Assembly (NCBI RefSeq): GCF_014297595.2
Contig: NZ_CP060414.2
Coordinates: 868,001-932,000 of the forward strand
Length of the DNA: 64,000 nucleotides
Direction of reading: 5' to 3'
Source: Neisseria musculi
GTDB taxonomy: Bacteria > Pseudomonadota > Gammaproteobacteria > Burkholderiales > Neisseriaceae
The translations under genes were made by a program, and so were the position numbers. Of the stretch, positions 9,156 through 18,467 are shown one piece after another. The first letter of the stretch is position 1; each line of letters opens with the position of its first letter. The notes under the pieces were generated by a model. The model saw nothing but the letters and a program-made list of their open reading frames with translations. It was not told the origin of the DNA and ran no database searches.

Positions 9156-10445
9156 TCAGGCCTGCGCAGCCGTTTGTGCAAACACTTTTTGCGCGGCGGC
9201 TACGGTTTCTTCGATCAGCTCGGGAGTGTGTGCGGCCGACATAAAGCAGGCTTCGTAGGCCGAGGGGCCGAAAAACACGCCGTTTTCCAGCATGCCGTGG
9301 AAGAATGTTTTGAAATATTCCACATTCGAAGCGGCCATATCGGCATAGCTTTGCGGAAAGGTGTCGGCGAAATACAGGCCGAACATACCGCCGATATAGT
9401 CGGCGCTGAAGGCGATGCCGGCTTCGCAGGCGGCCGTCTGAAAACCTTCGGTCAATTGCCGGTTGAGGGCAGACAGGTTTTCGTAGAAGCCTTCGCGTTG
9501 GATAATTTCCAGCGTTTTCAGGCCGGCGGCCACGGCCACGGGATTGCCCGACAGCGTGCCGGCCTGATACACACCGCCCAACGGGGAAATGCAGGCCATG
9601 ATGTCTTTGCGGCCGCCAAACGCGGCCAGCGGCATACCGCCGCCGATAACCTTGCCCATCGTGGTCAGATCGGGCGTAATGCCGTGCAGCGACTGCGCGC
9701 CGCCCGGGGCAACGCGAAAACCGGTCATCACTTCATCGTAAATCAGTACCGCGCCGTGTTGCCGGGTGAGCGCGCGCAAAGCCTGGATAAAGCTTTCAGA
9801 CGGCCTCACCAGATTCATGTTGCCGGCAAAGGGCTCCAAAATCACGCAGGCGATTTCGCTGCCGGCCTGGGCAAACGTTTCTTCGAGCTGTACGGTATTG
9901 TTGTATTCCAAAACCAGCGTGTGTCGGGTGAAATCGGCGGGCACGCCGGCAGAACTCGGGTTGCCGAAAGTGAGCAGGCCGCTGCCGGCCTTCACCAGCA
10001 GGCTGTCGGAATGGCCGTGGTAGCAACCTTCAAACTTGATGATTGTGTCGCGCCCGGTAAAACCGCGCGCCAGGCGGATGGCGCTCATGGTGGCTTCGGT
10101 GCCCGAGCTCACCAGCCGCAGCTGCTCGATGCTGGGCATCAGTTTGGCGATTTCTTCGGCGATGAGGATTTCGCCTTCGGTAGGCGCACCGAACGACAAA
10201 CCGCCCAACGCTGCTTCGCGCACGGCTTCCACCACTTCAGGGTGGGCATGGCCGACAATGGCCGGCCCCCACGAGCCGACATAATCGATATAGCGGGTGC
10301 CGTTTTCGTCCCACACATAAGCGTCCCGGGCTTTTGAGATAAAGCGCGGCACGCCGCCGACGCTGCCGAATGCGCGCACGGGCGAATTGACGCCGCCGGG
10401 AATGATGTTTTTGGCACGGTTGAATAATTGTTCGTTGCGGTTCAT
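9156..10445 (-). CDS. hemL: glutamate-1-semialdehyde 2,1-aminomutase
   Basis: This is a 429-residue PLP enzyme of the C5 heme pathway that makes 5-aminolevulinate from glutamate-1-semialdehyde. The N-terminus [14 protein letters not shown] is diagnostic. YDEVMTGFR supplies the PLP-interacting Asp, and the Schiff-base lysine is Lys265 in [10 protein letters not shown]. The length is standard. It is a monocistronic-looking gene with DUS sequences on both sides. The next gene is divergent. Confidence 0.96.
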   Translation of the reverse strand: MNRNEQLFNRAKNIIPGGVNSPVRAFGSVGGVPRFISKARDAYVWDENGTRYIDYVGSWGPAIVGHAHPEVVEAVREAALGGLSFGAPTEGEILIAEEIAKLMPSIEQLRLVSSGTEATMSAIRLARGFTGRDTIIKFEGCYHGHSDSLLVKAGSGLLTFGNPSSAGVPADFTRHTLVLEYNNTVQLEETFAQAGSEIACVILEPFAGNMNLVRPSESFIQALRALTRQHGAVLIYDEVMTGFRVAPGGAQSLHGITPDLTTMGKVIGGGMPLAAFGGRKDIMACISPLGGVYQAGTLSGNPVAVAAGLKTLEIIQREGFYENLSALNRQLTEGFQTAACEAGIAFSADYIGGMFGLYFADTFPQSYADMAASNVEYFKTFFHGMLENGVFFGPSAYEACFMSAAHTPELIEETVAAAQKVFAQTAAQA

Positions 10446-10714
10446 AAGGCATCCTTGCTGAAATATACGGCTGTGTTTCAGACGGCTGAGAGGATACGGT
10501 TGGGCCGTCTGAAACGCAAAAAACCGTATTTTAACAGTTTACTGCCTGATATTGCGGCAGGCGCGGCCGCCCGGGGCAGATTTTAACGCAGCCTGCCGCC
10601 GTGTTCTGCAAATATGGTATATTGCGCCACTCTCCCGCAACCGCAAAAACTGCTGTGAATACTGTAAACCGAATCAATAACGGCATCCGCCAAAGCCTCG
10701 GCCATTATGAAGCC

Positions 10715-11512
10715 ATGACCGAGAGCGTGCAGGCGATGATCGAAGCCTTTTGGCTGCGCGTACCCTATTTAGCGGTGGCACTGCTGGCCTTTGTGTTGTT
10801 TTGGCTGCTGGCCAGGCTGTTTAAAATCTTGGCGGCAAAGCTGCTCTCGCGCCGCCTCAGCCACAGAGCCAACCTGATGTTGGTGTTGCAGCGCATCGGC
10901 AGCGCGCTGATTGTTTTCGGCGGCTTTCTGGTGGCGATGATGATTGCCATCCCCGATTTCACCCCCGCGCAGCTGGTCAGCACGCTGGGCATCGGCTCGG
11001 TGGCCATCGGCTTTGCCTTTAAAGATATTTTCCAAAACCTGCTTTCAGGCATTCTGCTGCTGCTCAACGAGCCGTTCAAAATCGGCGACCGCATTGTTTC
11101 GGGTTCGTTTGAAGGCGAAGTGGAAAACATCGAAATCCGCGCCACCACGCTGCGCACTGATGACGACAGGCGCATCGTGATTCCCAATTCTCAACTGTTT
11201 ACCTCGCCCGTTACCGTAAACACCCGCGCCGGCCTGTACCGCCAAAGTACTATGCTGACCCTGCCCGCAGGTTTGGATGCCGGCACGGTGAAAGAGCAGA
11301 TTATCCACGCGCTGCAACAACAATGCGGCGACATCGTTTCCCAACCCGAAATCGCCGTTACCGCGCTTTCCGACACCACCGCCACGCTCGAGCTGCGCTG
11401 GTGGGCGCAGGGGCACGCCGACAACAACATGATTCTCGACCGCGTGCTGTCGTGCGTGCAGCCGCTGCTGACGCAGGGCGGCAAACCGAATGGAGACGAA
11501 AGCGGTGGGTAA
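10715..11512 (+). CDS. MscS-family small mechanosensitive channel
   Basis: The 265-residue protein has an N-terminal pair of membrane helices, a pore-type helix (LVSTLGIGSVAIGFAFKDIFQNLLSGILLL, residues ~87-116), then the beta-domain entry FKIGDRIVSG and VIPNSQLFTSP. It acts as an inner-membrane emergency valve. The start MTESVQAM at 10715 gives the usual family topology. An in-frame GTG at 10601 would add 38 residues, but it runs through a likely -10 element (TATATTG near 10618), so I prefer 10715. The 3' end overlaps the next gene by 23 bp, implying an operon. Confidence 0.88.
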   Translation: MTESVQAMIEAFWLRVPYLAVALLAFVLFWLLARLFKILAAKLLSRRLSHRANLMLVLQRIGSALIVFGGFLVAMMIAIPDFTPAQLVSTLGIGSVAIGFAFKDIFQNLLSGILLLLNEPFKIGDRIVSGSFEGEVENIEIRATTLRTDDDRRIVIPNSQLFTSPVTVNTRAGLYRQSTMLTLPAGLDAGTVKEQIIHALQQQCGDIVSQPEIAVTALSDTTATLELRWWAQGHADNNMILDRVLSCVQPLLTQGGKPNGDESGG

Positions 11513-12014
11513 GCGGGCCGTTTATTGGCTCCGGCAGGCGGTTCAGATGGCCTTGCTGCTGTTGCTGGTGTCGCTTGCGGTTGATTGGTGGCGCAAACCC
11601 GCCCAGCCGCAACGGTTTGCCGGGCAGGGTTTGGATATTGTAAACGGCGGGCAGACCACGCTGACCGCGCTCAGCAGCGGGCGCACCGCCGCCGTGTATT
11701 TTTGGGGAAGCTGGTGCGGCATCTGCAAACATACCTCTCCCTCCGTACAACGCCTGCACGAAGCAGGCATACCCGTGTTGGGCGTAGCGATGCACTCTGG
11801 CAGTGCGCAAGAAGTAGCAGCCTATATGCAGGAAAACGGTTTGTCGTTTGACACAGTTAACGACCCTCAAGGCAGGATATCGCGGCGATGGCAGGTGGCG
11901 GTAACACCGACCGTGGTGTTGGTAAAAAACGGCAGAATGATACACAGCACCACCGGCATCGGCAGCTATTGGGGGCTGCGCGGCCGTATCTGGCTGGCAG
12001 ATAAGGTATATTGA
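11490..12014 (+). CDS. membrane-anchored thioredoxin-fold protein (TlpA/ScsD-like)
   Basis: This 174-residue protein has an N-terminal membrane anchor (residues ~18-32) followed by a periplasmic thioredoxin domain. The redox motif is WCGIC (Cys76, Cys79) after YFWGSW, and the cis-proline is in VAVTPTVVLV. This fits the TlpA/DsbE/ScsD group of periplasmic disulfide oxidoreductases. The substrate is unknown. It overlaps the end of the mscS-like gene and ends the operon. DsbB is encoded 3.6 kb away, but a link is only conjecture. Confidence 0.88.
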   Translation: METKAVGKRAVYWLRQAVQMALLLLLVSLAVDWWRKPAQPQRFAGQGLDIVNGGQTTLTALSSGRTAAVYFWGSWCGICKHTSPSVQRLHEAGIPVLGVAMHSGSAQEVAAYMQENGLSFDTVNDPQGRISRRWQVAVTPTVVLVKNGRMIHSTTGIGSYWGLRGRIWLADKVY

Positions 12015-12352
12015 AAAACCCACAGGTTTAAGTTTTCAGACGGCTGGGTAACACTGCCGACTATCCGTTGCAGGCAACCGCACTATAGCGGGTATAGCGG
12101 GTCTGCCCCTGCCTTTTGCCGATTCAAGCAATCGGAATCCGACACGCCTTTTACTGGCATATCGGCCGGCAAGCACGTGCTCCCTTACCGGTTTAGCTCA
12201 TTTTATGAACTGCGTGCCTACCGCAGCACGGGCAAATAGCCCCCTGCCAACATAAAAACCAATATTTTGTTCATTTGCTTTTTCTTGAAAGGATAAAGAA
12301 GGTTTTTCACAGAATCTATTTGATTGTCATGATTTTCATAATAAAATTATCT
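12015..12352. other. intergenic region upstream of the IS element
   Basis: No gene is supported. A 9-base direct repeat (TATAGCGGG, twice) lies at about 12084-12101. The right end becomes AT-rich and contains the poly-T target into which the IS inserted. Confidence 0.5.
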
Positions 12353-12360
12353 TTTTTTTA

Positions 12361-13080
12361 GGGGCTGTACTAGATAACTAGGGAAATTTAACTTCAGGTT
12401 AGAATAATCCCTATGAGAAAAAGTCGTTTAAGTCAGTACAAGCAAAACAAACTGATTGAACTATTTGTTGCAGGTGTTACCGCCCGCACAGCGGCGCAAT
12501 TAGTTAGCGTCAATAAAAATACCGCTGCCTATTACTTCCACCGTTTGCGCTTACTTATCTATCACAACAGCCCGCATCTGGAAATGCTTGATGGTGAAGT
12601 AGAAGTTGATGAAAGCTATTTTGGCGGACAACGCAAAGGCAAACGTGGTCGCGGTGCGGCTGGCAAAGTGGCTGTATTCGGGCTTTTGAAGCGTAATGGT
12701 AAGGTTTACACCGTTGCCGTACCCAATACACAAACTGCGACTTTATTGCCAATTATCCGCGAGCAAGTGAAGCCTGATAGCATTGTTTATACCGATTGTT
12801 ACAAAAGTTATGACGTTCTTGATGTGAGCGAATTTTCACATTTTCGGATCAATCACAGCACACATTTTGCTGAGCGACAAAATCACATTAACGGAATTGA
12901 GAACTTTTGGAACCAAGCAAAACGCCATTTACGCAAGTTTAACGGCATTCCCAAAGAGCATTTTGAACTGTATTTGAAAGAGTGTGAATGGCGTTTTAAC
13001 AACAGTGAGATAAAATTTCAAATTTCTATTTTAAAACAATCAGTAAAGCAGGATTTGTTCTAGTTATCTAGGACAGCCAC
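12361..13080 (+). mobile_element. complete IS1595-family (IS1016-like) insertion sequence
   Basis: This 720-bp element is bounded by terminal inverted repeats. The left end GGGGCTGTACTAGATAACTA matches the inverse of the right end, GTGGCTGTCCTAGATAACTA, with two mismatches. It has a single intact transposase gene and exact target duplications. It is the only copy in this window that looks functional. Several decayed relatives occur at 13.4, 30.6, 45.2, 45.9 and 56.7-58.1 kb. Confidence 0.9.
12413..13063 (+). CDS. IS1595-family transposase (ISXO2-like DDE)
   Basis: This 216-residue transposase has an N-terminal helix-turn-helix-like part (VAGVTARTAAQLVSVNKNTA) and the ISXO2-like catalytic domain. 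The first Asp is in EVEVDESYFGGQRKGKRG, the second in SIVYTDCYKSYD, and the third block is HINGIENFWNQAKRHLRKFNGI. The C-terminal LKECEWRFNN is typical. No frameshift is present. It ends 17 bp before the right inverted repeat. Confidence 0.93.
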   Translation: MRKSRLSQYKQNKLIELFVAGVTARTAAQLVSVNKNTAAYYFHRLRLLIYHNSPHLEMLDGEVEVDESYFGGQRKGKRGRGAAGKVAVFGLLKRNGKVYTVAVPNTQTATLLPIIREQVKPDSIVYTDCYKSYDVLDVSEFSHFRINHSTHFAERQNHINGIENFWNQAKRHLRKFNGIPKEHFELYLKECEWRFNNSEIKFQISILKQSVKQDLF

Positions 13081-13134
13081 TTTTTTTATCAAAAAATTAA
13101 TTCTAGAGAGAAAAACACTCCGGCTAAAGTTACT

Positions 13135-14862
13135 GCAACAAATTTGTGTCATCATTTCGCGAATGCCGCACCAAATCAGACAATATCTGAGTATGTGACT
13201 GCAAATGCTTAAACGACAGGTAAGCATAGCGTTGAATTCCCCCATCTCTTGTAACACCCTCAATGGTACTTTTCGTTGAATCAGCCAGCTTGCCCAGATG
13301 TGTCTCAAATCGTGCCATGTGAAAGCTGTTATGTTGGCCAGCTCAAGACTTTTCTTCCAATACCTACTATTTATACCAATAATAGGATTTACACGCTTAT
13401 TTACAAAGGCTCTAGACTAGCAGCTTTATATAAATTTACTTTAAAAAGCCCCCAAAGTTGGTGACCCAGTTCATCAGAGTTTCGGTTCCATCGCCATTCG
13501 CATTCCCTCAGGTGCAAATCAAAGTTTTTGGTTACGCCATTGAATTTGGCGGGCCTTTGTTTGGTAAAACTCCGGAAGCTTTCAATACCATTGATGCGCC
13601 CGGTACCATCTGCAAACTCATTTTGTCCGTGATTAACGCGCAAATGTTTAGAGTAGCCCGCATCGACCAGGCCGCTGTAACCGCGCCGGCTATCAGAATA
13701 AAAACACTCTCCAGAGAGACCTTTCCCAATATAACAGCTTGAAGTGTTTGCTTTTTACAATCAGGAACGATTTCGGTATAAACCCTGCCGTCTCTTTCGA
13801 AAATACCAAAGACGGGTTGTTTAAGCGTTCCTCTGCCACGCTTTGACTTGCCATGGAAACCGCGCTACAAATAGCTTTCATCAACCTCCATGCTGCCGTA
13901 TAACAGGTCTTTTTGCTCGCTTTGGCAGCGGTATATTTCGTGTCTGAAAATGCGATACCGGTGGTTGATGGTATTGCGGTTGAAGCCTGTCGGCAAAGCG
14001 GTTTTGAGGCTTCTATACCGACACAAAAATGCTTGATAATTTTTTGAGCTGATGGTCACTTAACTTGGTGTTATATTTCATTTTTCTAGGCTAACAGAGC
14101 TATTCTGCTAGTCTAGAGCCTCACAAAAACATATTTGGAATGTTTCCCTATCTGCCACCTTAAACCCCCAATTGCGGCGCCATTTAAAACGACAACCAAA
14201 GATTTACTAGCTTTCATCTCATCAAAATAACACCAAGCAACTTTACGATCTAAATCTATTTGGTTCCACTTAAGATTTAAAACATTACTTTGCCTTAAAC
14301 CAGTATTGAAGCTAAATATAATCAGGTCAGCAAAGTACCGTGTTCTTGCCACCCATATCAGCCTTTGAGCTTCAGCAGGCTTTAACCAACAAACTCATCC
14401 TTCATTCTCTTTATATTTTTCTATGAATGGCGCTTTGTCTATCCATTTCCATTTTTTTGCAGCTGCATTCAAAATAGAAATGATATAGAGATAAATAGCG
14501 GTTCTTTGTACTGTCTTTGCAATTCAGATTATCCACTACATTCATTACGAAGTCGTTATCAATATGGTGTAAATAGACCTCTGAATTGTGTCAGCAAACG
14601 TAGTTTTGATTTATCATTATTAATAACTACTTATTTTTTCTGATTTTTCTTTAAGCTATTTCAAAGCAGCTTCATCCCATAAACGCTTAGGCTTGTGGCC
14701 AAGATGGGAAACGCACCAAGCATTATGCTTAAATTCATCTCTCAGGTTTTCAGCTGATTTTTTGTCTTTCGTACGAGCAGAGCGTCTAACTCTTTTTTCA
14801 CCGGGTATTGCAATGTCAACGTAATATATGCATGCCGCTTTTGCAACGGTACAAGCCCCCAT
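13135..14862 (-). pseudogene. phage-type tyrosine integrase, fragmented and split by an IS
   Basis: Reading right to left, fragments of one integrase appear. The N-terminal part, ending at 14656, includes YYVDIAIPGEKRVRRSARTKDKKSA and the text LGHKPKRLWDEAALK. The core is near 14352-14122 (FSFNTGLRQSNVLNLKWNQI, with the first catalytic Arg). The C-terminus at 13406-13135 shows TWHDLRHIWASWLIQRKVPL and, after a frameshift, RYAYLSFKHL with the Tyr. Stops and frameshifts break the segment 14655-14360, and a degenerate IS (13407-14121) splits the core from the C-terminus. The enzyme would have integrated a prophage or island; nothing functional remains. Confidence 0.85.
13407..14121 (-). mobile_element. 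degenerate IS1595-family copy inside the integrase pseudogene
   Basis: Both ends carry AGGCTCTAGACTAGCAG as inverted repeats (13407 and ending 14121). Between them a minus-strand transposase is broken into pieces: MEVDESYL near 13890-13865, then remnants such as HLRECEWRWNRNSDELG at 13500-13450. The flanks (TTTGTGA and TTTGTAAA, minus-strand sense) look like a decayed duplication. Removing the element restores the integrase order. Confidence 0.82.
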
Positions 14863-14941
14863 GTTGTAAGCATTTTTCTTCACTCCTACTTTTGAACGAA
14901 GCCTGCAATTGCATATTTTCTTGTTCGGGCAGAAAAGCGTC

Positions 14942-15290
14942 AAGGGCAGGTTGGGTAATGCAATATCCCCCCCGGCAGTGCTCCCGTATATTTTCTCTTT
15001 GTGCGGCAGAAATCATTCTGCCGGTCTGCATCGTGGCCCTCATAGCTGTCTGACGGCTCTCTGACGGCTTTGTGATCAAAGTAATAACGGCTGTTTTTAG
15101 ACAGCAGGAACAGGTATTCATGGGCACGGACGCAGCGGTCGGTTACGGATTCGGGCATGGGTTGGTTTTGTGCCAAATGATGTCTTGGCGCAGATACCAG
15201 CCGTCGGCCTGTAACGCCAAAGCCACCCTCCACGGAATGCCGATCAGGTCTTTGGTTTTGAGGCCATCTGAAAGCGGTGCAGTTTTAACT
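14942..15290 (-). pseudogene. remnant of a prophage-type DNA methyltransferase
   Basis: Minus-strand text KTKDLIGIPWRVALALQADG, WYLRQDIIWHKTNP and then, one frame over, MPESVTDRCVRAHEYLFLLS and RYYFDHKAVREPSDSYEG matches the target-binding/C-terminal part of N4/N6 DNA methyltransferases common in phages. A frameshift occurs near 15165. The N-terminal catalytic DPPY and SAM motifs are missing, so the gene is inactive. It belongs to the same decayed island as the integrase next door. Confidence 0.8.
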
Positions 15291-15690
15291 TCGTTGAAGC
15301 TGTGTGCTTTCAGACGGCCTTTCGGCCGCTTTAGGGACTGTGGCGGTTTCGGCTGCTGTTGCGGCCGTTTCTGACGTTGGGGCATCGGCTATCGGGGCAA
15401 CGGGTTCCGCCGCTGTCCTGGTTCGGGGTTAGGATCGAGTTTGAGTTTGGAGTTCGCTGTCCATATCGCGCTCCTGTGAAACAGAAGCCTCCCTAGTCAG
15501 GGGGGCCGGGTTTGGCGGTTCGGCAGGTGGCGGGGCAGCCCGACAGACGAACTTCTTCGGCAACGATGGTCGCCTACTCTTCATCTCCTTCCCGCCATGG
15601 GGCAGCAGCGGGGCGCTTCGGCTTCGGGAGCCGCTGCTGGTTACGGTTCGCGGATTTTCTGATATCACAAACAATAACCGTCATAACTCA

Positions 15691-15731
15691 CTATCAGGCC
15701 GTCTGAAAATATTTTTCAGACGGCCTGATAG
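15691..15731. terminator. long inverted DUS hairpin
   Basis: CTATCAGGCCGTCTGAAAA pairs almost perfectly with TTTTCAGACGGCCTGATAG, giving a ~19-bp stem. It lies between two remnants and probably once ended a gene on either side. Confidence 0.7.
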
Positions 15732-15732
15732 T

Positions 15733-16082
15733 TTAAAAATATGATGTTTTTCAAATATCGGTGCCACAGCCTTGTGTCGCTCTGGTTGGTTTTACTATGC
15801 CCGTATTTGCCGATGACTGCGGTGTCGAAGATATGCAGATGCACCACCATGTGCGCATAAGGCGCCTATTGTGTTGAAAGACGTAACAAAAATATACGCC
15901 GTTTTCAGACGGCCTGTTGGTTTCCGGCCGGATTGACCCGCTCGCTGCTCGGCGGCGCTGAGTTGTTGGGCAGTCGGCACACGGCTCATGCTTTTGTCCG
16001 GCCCGAATCCCCACAGACTGACCGACGGGCCGATGGTTACATCGATGACGCCTTCGGTGGGGGCGTGCCGGACTCCGGGCAA
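15733..16082 (-). pseudogene. unidentified gene remnant
   Basis: Two coherent minus-strand stretches are visible in different frames: EGVIDVTIGPSVSLWGFGPD plus RVPTAQQLSAAEQRA (about 16060-15930), and AHMVVHLHIFDTAVIGKYGH plus WHRYLKNIIF (about 15860-15735). A DUS-bearing segment lies between them. I do not recognise the family. They look like the two ends of a gene with a frameshift or internal loss, at the edge of the decayed island next to radC. Confidence 0.4.
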
Positions 16083-16204
16083 ACTCAGTTATGGTGAAAA
16101 ACAAACATTTTACCGTGCGGGGTTTTGCAAAAGCTTCCGATCTGTTTTCTTTCCAGACGCCTTAATGTTATGATATTTGAAATAATAACTTAAAGAATAA
16201 TTAT

Positions 16205-16912
16205 ATGAGTATCAAACAGTGGCCCGAAGGGGAACGGCCGCGTGAAAAACTGCTGGCGCGCGGTGCGGCGGCGTTAAGTGATGCCGAGTTGCTTGCCATT
16301 CTGCTCCGGGTGGGCACACGGGGCATGAGTGCGGTAGACTTGGCGCGCTATCTGCTTAACGAGTTCGGCAGCTTGGGCAAGTTGATGAGTGCCGATGCCA
16401 AAACCCTGTCGGTGCATAAAGGCATGGGGCTGGCGGGCTACACGCAGTTTGCGGTAGTGCGTGAAATAGGCCGGCGCGTGCTGGGGGAAGAGCTGCATGA
16501 AAACGCCGTTTTCAACCGTCCTCAAGATGTTGCCGACCTGCTGCGCCTGCATTTGGGGCATGAGCGGGTGGAGGTGAGCGTGGCATTGCTGCTCAACAGC
16601 CGCAACCGGCTGATAGCCCTGCACGAGCTCTCCCGCGGTACGGTGGCGGAAAATACCGTGTATGTGCGCGAAATCGTGAAGTTGGCGCTTGAGCATTATG
16701 CCGCCGCCGTGATTATTGCCCATAACCACCCCGGCGGCTCGCCCGAGCCTTCAAAAGCCGATATTGCTTTCACCCGCCGCCTGGCGCAGGCATTGGATTT
16801 GGTGGATGTGGCTTTGCTCGACCATTTCATTGTAACGGCGAAGCAGGCGGTATCGCTGCATGAGTGCGGTTTGATGGGAAAGGCAGAAATGCAGGATGCG
16901 GTTTTACCGTAA
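16205..16912 (+). CDS. radC: RadC-family JAB1/MPN metalloprotease-fold protein
   Basis: This 235-residue protein has an N-terminal helix-hairpin-helix-like region and a C-terminal RadC/JAB domain. The metal motif is HNHPGGSPEPSKAD, with His173, His175 and Asp186, matching the H-x-H-x(10)-D signature. The N-terminal MSIKQWPEGERPREKLL is highly typical. RadC was once linked to DNA repair, but its true role is unsettled. It starts a new core block right of the decayed island. Confidence 0.93.
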   Translation: MSIKQWPEGERPREKLLARGAAALSDAELLAILLRVGTRGMSAVDLARYLLNEFGSLGKLMSADAKTLSVHKGMGLAGYTQFAVVREIGRRVLGEELHENAVFNRPQDVADLLRLHLGHERVEVSVALLLNSRNRLIALHELSRGTVAENTVYVREIVKLALEHYAAAVIIAHNHPGGSPEPSKADIAFTRRLAQALDLVDVALLDHFIVTAKQAVSLHECGLMGKAEMQDAVLP

Positions 16913-17290
16913 CCGGATATAACGCGGCTGTTATTACCTTTGTTTCTGTTGCGGTGTTGCTTCTCCTCGGCTCAATGAGAACGATTTTGCCGGCCGTCTG
17001 AAACAGTACGGAATGGGTTCCATACCCGTCTGCATTGTCCCCGCCCTGCACGGCCTGCCTTGTGCCGGAAATGCAGCAGGCCGGTCAAAGTCTGCCTGCT
17101 GTCGGATGGTTCAGGCTTGGTATGCCGGGCTGTTTTTTGCTGAAATGATGGTTTCGTGATTTTTTGGGTATGCCGAACCATAAGGGTCTCCCCGCCTTGC
17201 GGCATTCCCGGCAATTCTCAAAATTCCCAAATGCGTCTTCAAACAAAAAACGGAGTGTGCAAACCTTGTTGGAGGTTTTTTTTACATTTA
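16913..17290. other. intergenic region between radC and purC terminator
   Basis: No gene is supported. It contains a DUS near 16994 and short unsupported frames on both strands. Confidence 0.5.
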
Positions 17291-17317
17291 AGGCCGTCTG
17301 AAAATTTCAGACGGCCT
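17291..17317 (-). terminator. inverted DUS terminator of purC
   Basis: AGGCCGTCTGAA and TTCAGACGGCCT face each other with a 3-base gap, 38 bp beyond the purC stop. Confidence 0.78.
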
Positions 17318-17354
17318 TTGCATCCGTTTATATCGTTATATTGCAGCCGGCGGC

Positions 17355-18218
17355 TCAACCTTCAGTGAGCAGGTTTAATGCCTCGCGGTATTTTTCCACT
17401 GTTTTGCGGATAATCTCATCGGGCACTTTCGGCGCCGGTGCCTGCTTGTTCCAACCACTTTGCTCCAGCCAATCGCGCACAAACTGTTTGTCGAACGAAG
17501 GCGGAGTGGTGCCGGTGCGGTATTGGCCGGCCGGCCAAAAACGGCTCGAATCGGGCGTGAGCACTTCGTCCATCAGCGTCAGCGTGCCGTTTTCGTCAAG
17601 GCCGAACTCGAATTTCGTGTCGCAGATGATGATGCCCCGCGATTCGGCATAGGCAGCGGCTTCGGTGTAGAGCTGTATGGCTTTGCGGCGCACTTCGGCC
17701 GCAAGTTCCCTGCCGATGAGGGCTTCGCATTCTTCAAAGCTGATGTTTTCATCGTGATCGCCCACGGCAGCCTTGGTCGAAGGGGTGAAAACCACTTCGG
17801 GCAGCCGCTGCGCCTCCTGCAGGCCTGCAGGCAGTTTGATGCCGCAAACCGTACCGATTGCCCGGTAATCTTTCCAGCCGCTGCCGGCCAAATAGCCGCG
17901 CACCACAGCCTCCACTTTAACCGGCGTGAGTTTTTTGGCAACCACGGCGCGTTTTTCCAATGCACGGGCTTGCGCTTCGGGCAAGACATCGTAAACCGTG
18001 TCGCCGGTTAAGTGGTTGGGCAGGATATGGGCGAGTTTGCCGAACCAGAAATTGGACATTTGGGTGAGGATTTCCCCTTTGCCGGGAATCGGGTCATCGA
18101 GAATCACATCGAAAGCAGAGAGACGGTCGGAAGCGACCATAAGCATACGTTTTTCATCGATTCCGTATAAGTCGCGGACTTTGCCGGAATAGATTTTTTT
18201 CAGGCTGGCGGCAGGCAT
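17355..18218 (-). CDS. purC: SAICAR synthetase (phosphoribosylaminoimidazole-succinocarboxamide synthase)
   Basis: This 287-residue ATP-dependent enzyme of purine synthesis joins CAIR and aspartate. Recognisable blocks are [11 protein letters not shown] at the start, [30 protein letters not shown] and the signature [16 protein letters not shown]. The ATG at 18218 is preferred. A TTG four codons upstream would also keep frame but has a weaker site. It is transcribed alone, bounded by DUS pairs. Confidence 0.95.
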   Translation of the reverse strand: MPAASLKKIYSGKVRDLYGIDEKRMLMVASDRLSAFDVILDDPIPGKGEILTQMSNFWFGKLAHILPNHLTGDTVYDVLPEAQARALEKRAVVAKKLTPVKVEAVVRGYLAGSGWKDYRAIGTVCGIKLPAGLQEAQRLPEVVFTPSTKAAVGDHDENISFEECEALIGRELAAEVRRKAIQLYTEAAAYAESRGIIICDTKFEFGLDENGTLTLMDEVLTPDSSRFWPAGQYRTGTTPPSFDKQFVRDWLEQSGWNKQAPAPKVPDEIIRKTVEKYREALNLLTEG

Positions 18219-18298
18219 GGCTTTTTCCAAGAGAAACTTTCGGGGCGGCTATTTTAGCCTAAATCGGCAGGGCAGGGAGGATTGTTTGCCGGGCCGCC

Positions 18299-18327
18299 AG
18301 GCCGTCTGAAAGTTTTTTCAGACGGCT
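18299..18327 (-). terminator. inverted DUS between UPF0210 gene and purC
   Basis: AGGCCGTCTGAA at 18299 is mirrored by TTCAGACGGCT at 18317. It lies downstream of the UPF0210 gene. Confidence 0.65.
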
Positions 18328-18467
18328 CAACCCTTTTATCAAACCATTTGATGCGGGCGGCTTAACGGGCGGCAAAGCAGGCGGGCATTCAAATATGCTG
18401 CCGTTCGGGCAGATTGCGGAAACCTGCGTTACCAAGTGCCGCGCTGCTTCTCCCCGGCTGGGACGGG

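Larger units (their letters stand above)
12353..13088 (+). repeat. 8-bp target-site duplication flanking the IS
   Basis: TTTTTTTA is present immediately left (12353-12360) and right (13081-13088) of the element. Eight-base duplications are normal for IS1595-family insertions, so this copy moved by transposition and recently enough to keep its duplication exact. Confidence 0.85.

Noticed and set aside
9174..10337. 387-codon plus-strand frame opposite hemL
   Set aside because: It is antisense to a full-length hemL and has the His/Gly-rich composition typical of GC-rich shadow frames.
10601..10714. GTG-initiated extension of the mscS-like gene
   Set aside because: It would include a likely -10 element and adds residues not expected in the family. 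The internal ATG gives the usual topology.
15429..15674. 81-codon minus-strand frame rich in Ser/Pro/Arg
   Set aside because: No family resemblance, and it lies in decayed island DNA with no ribosome site.
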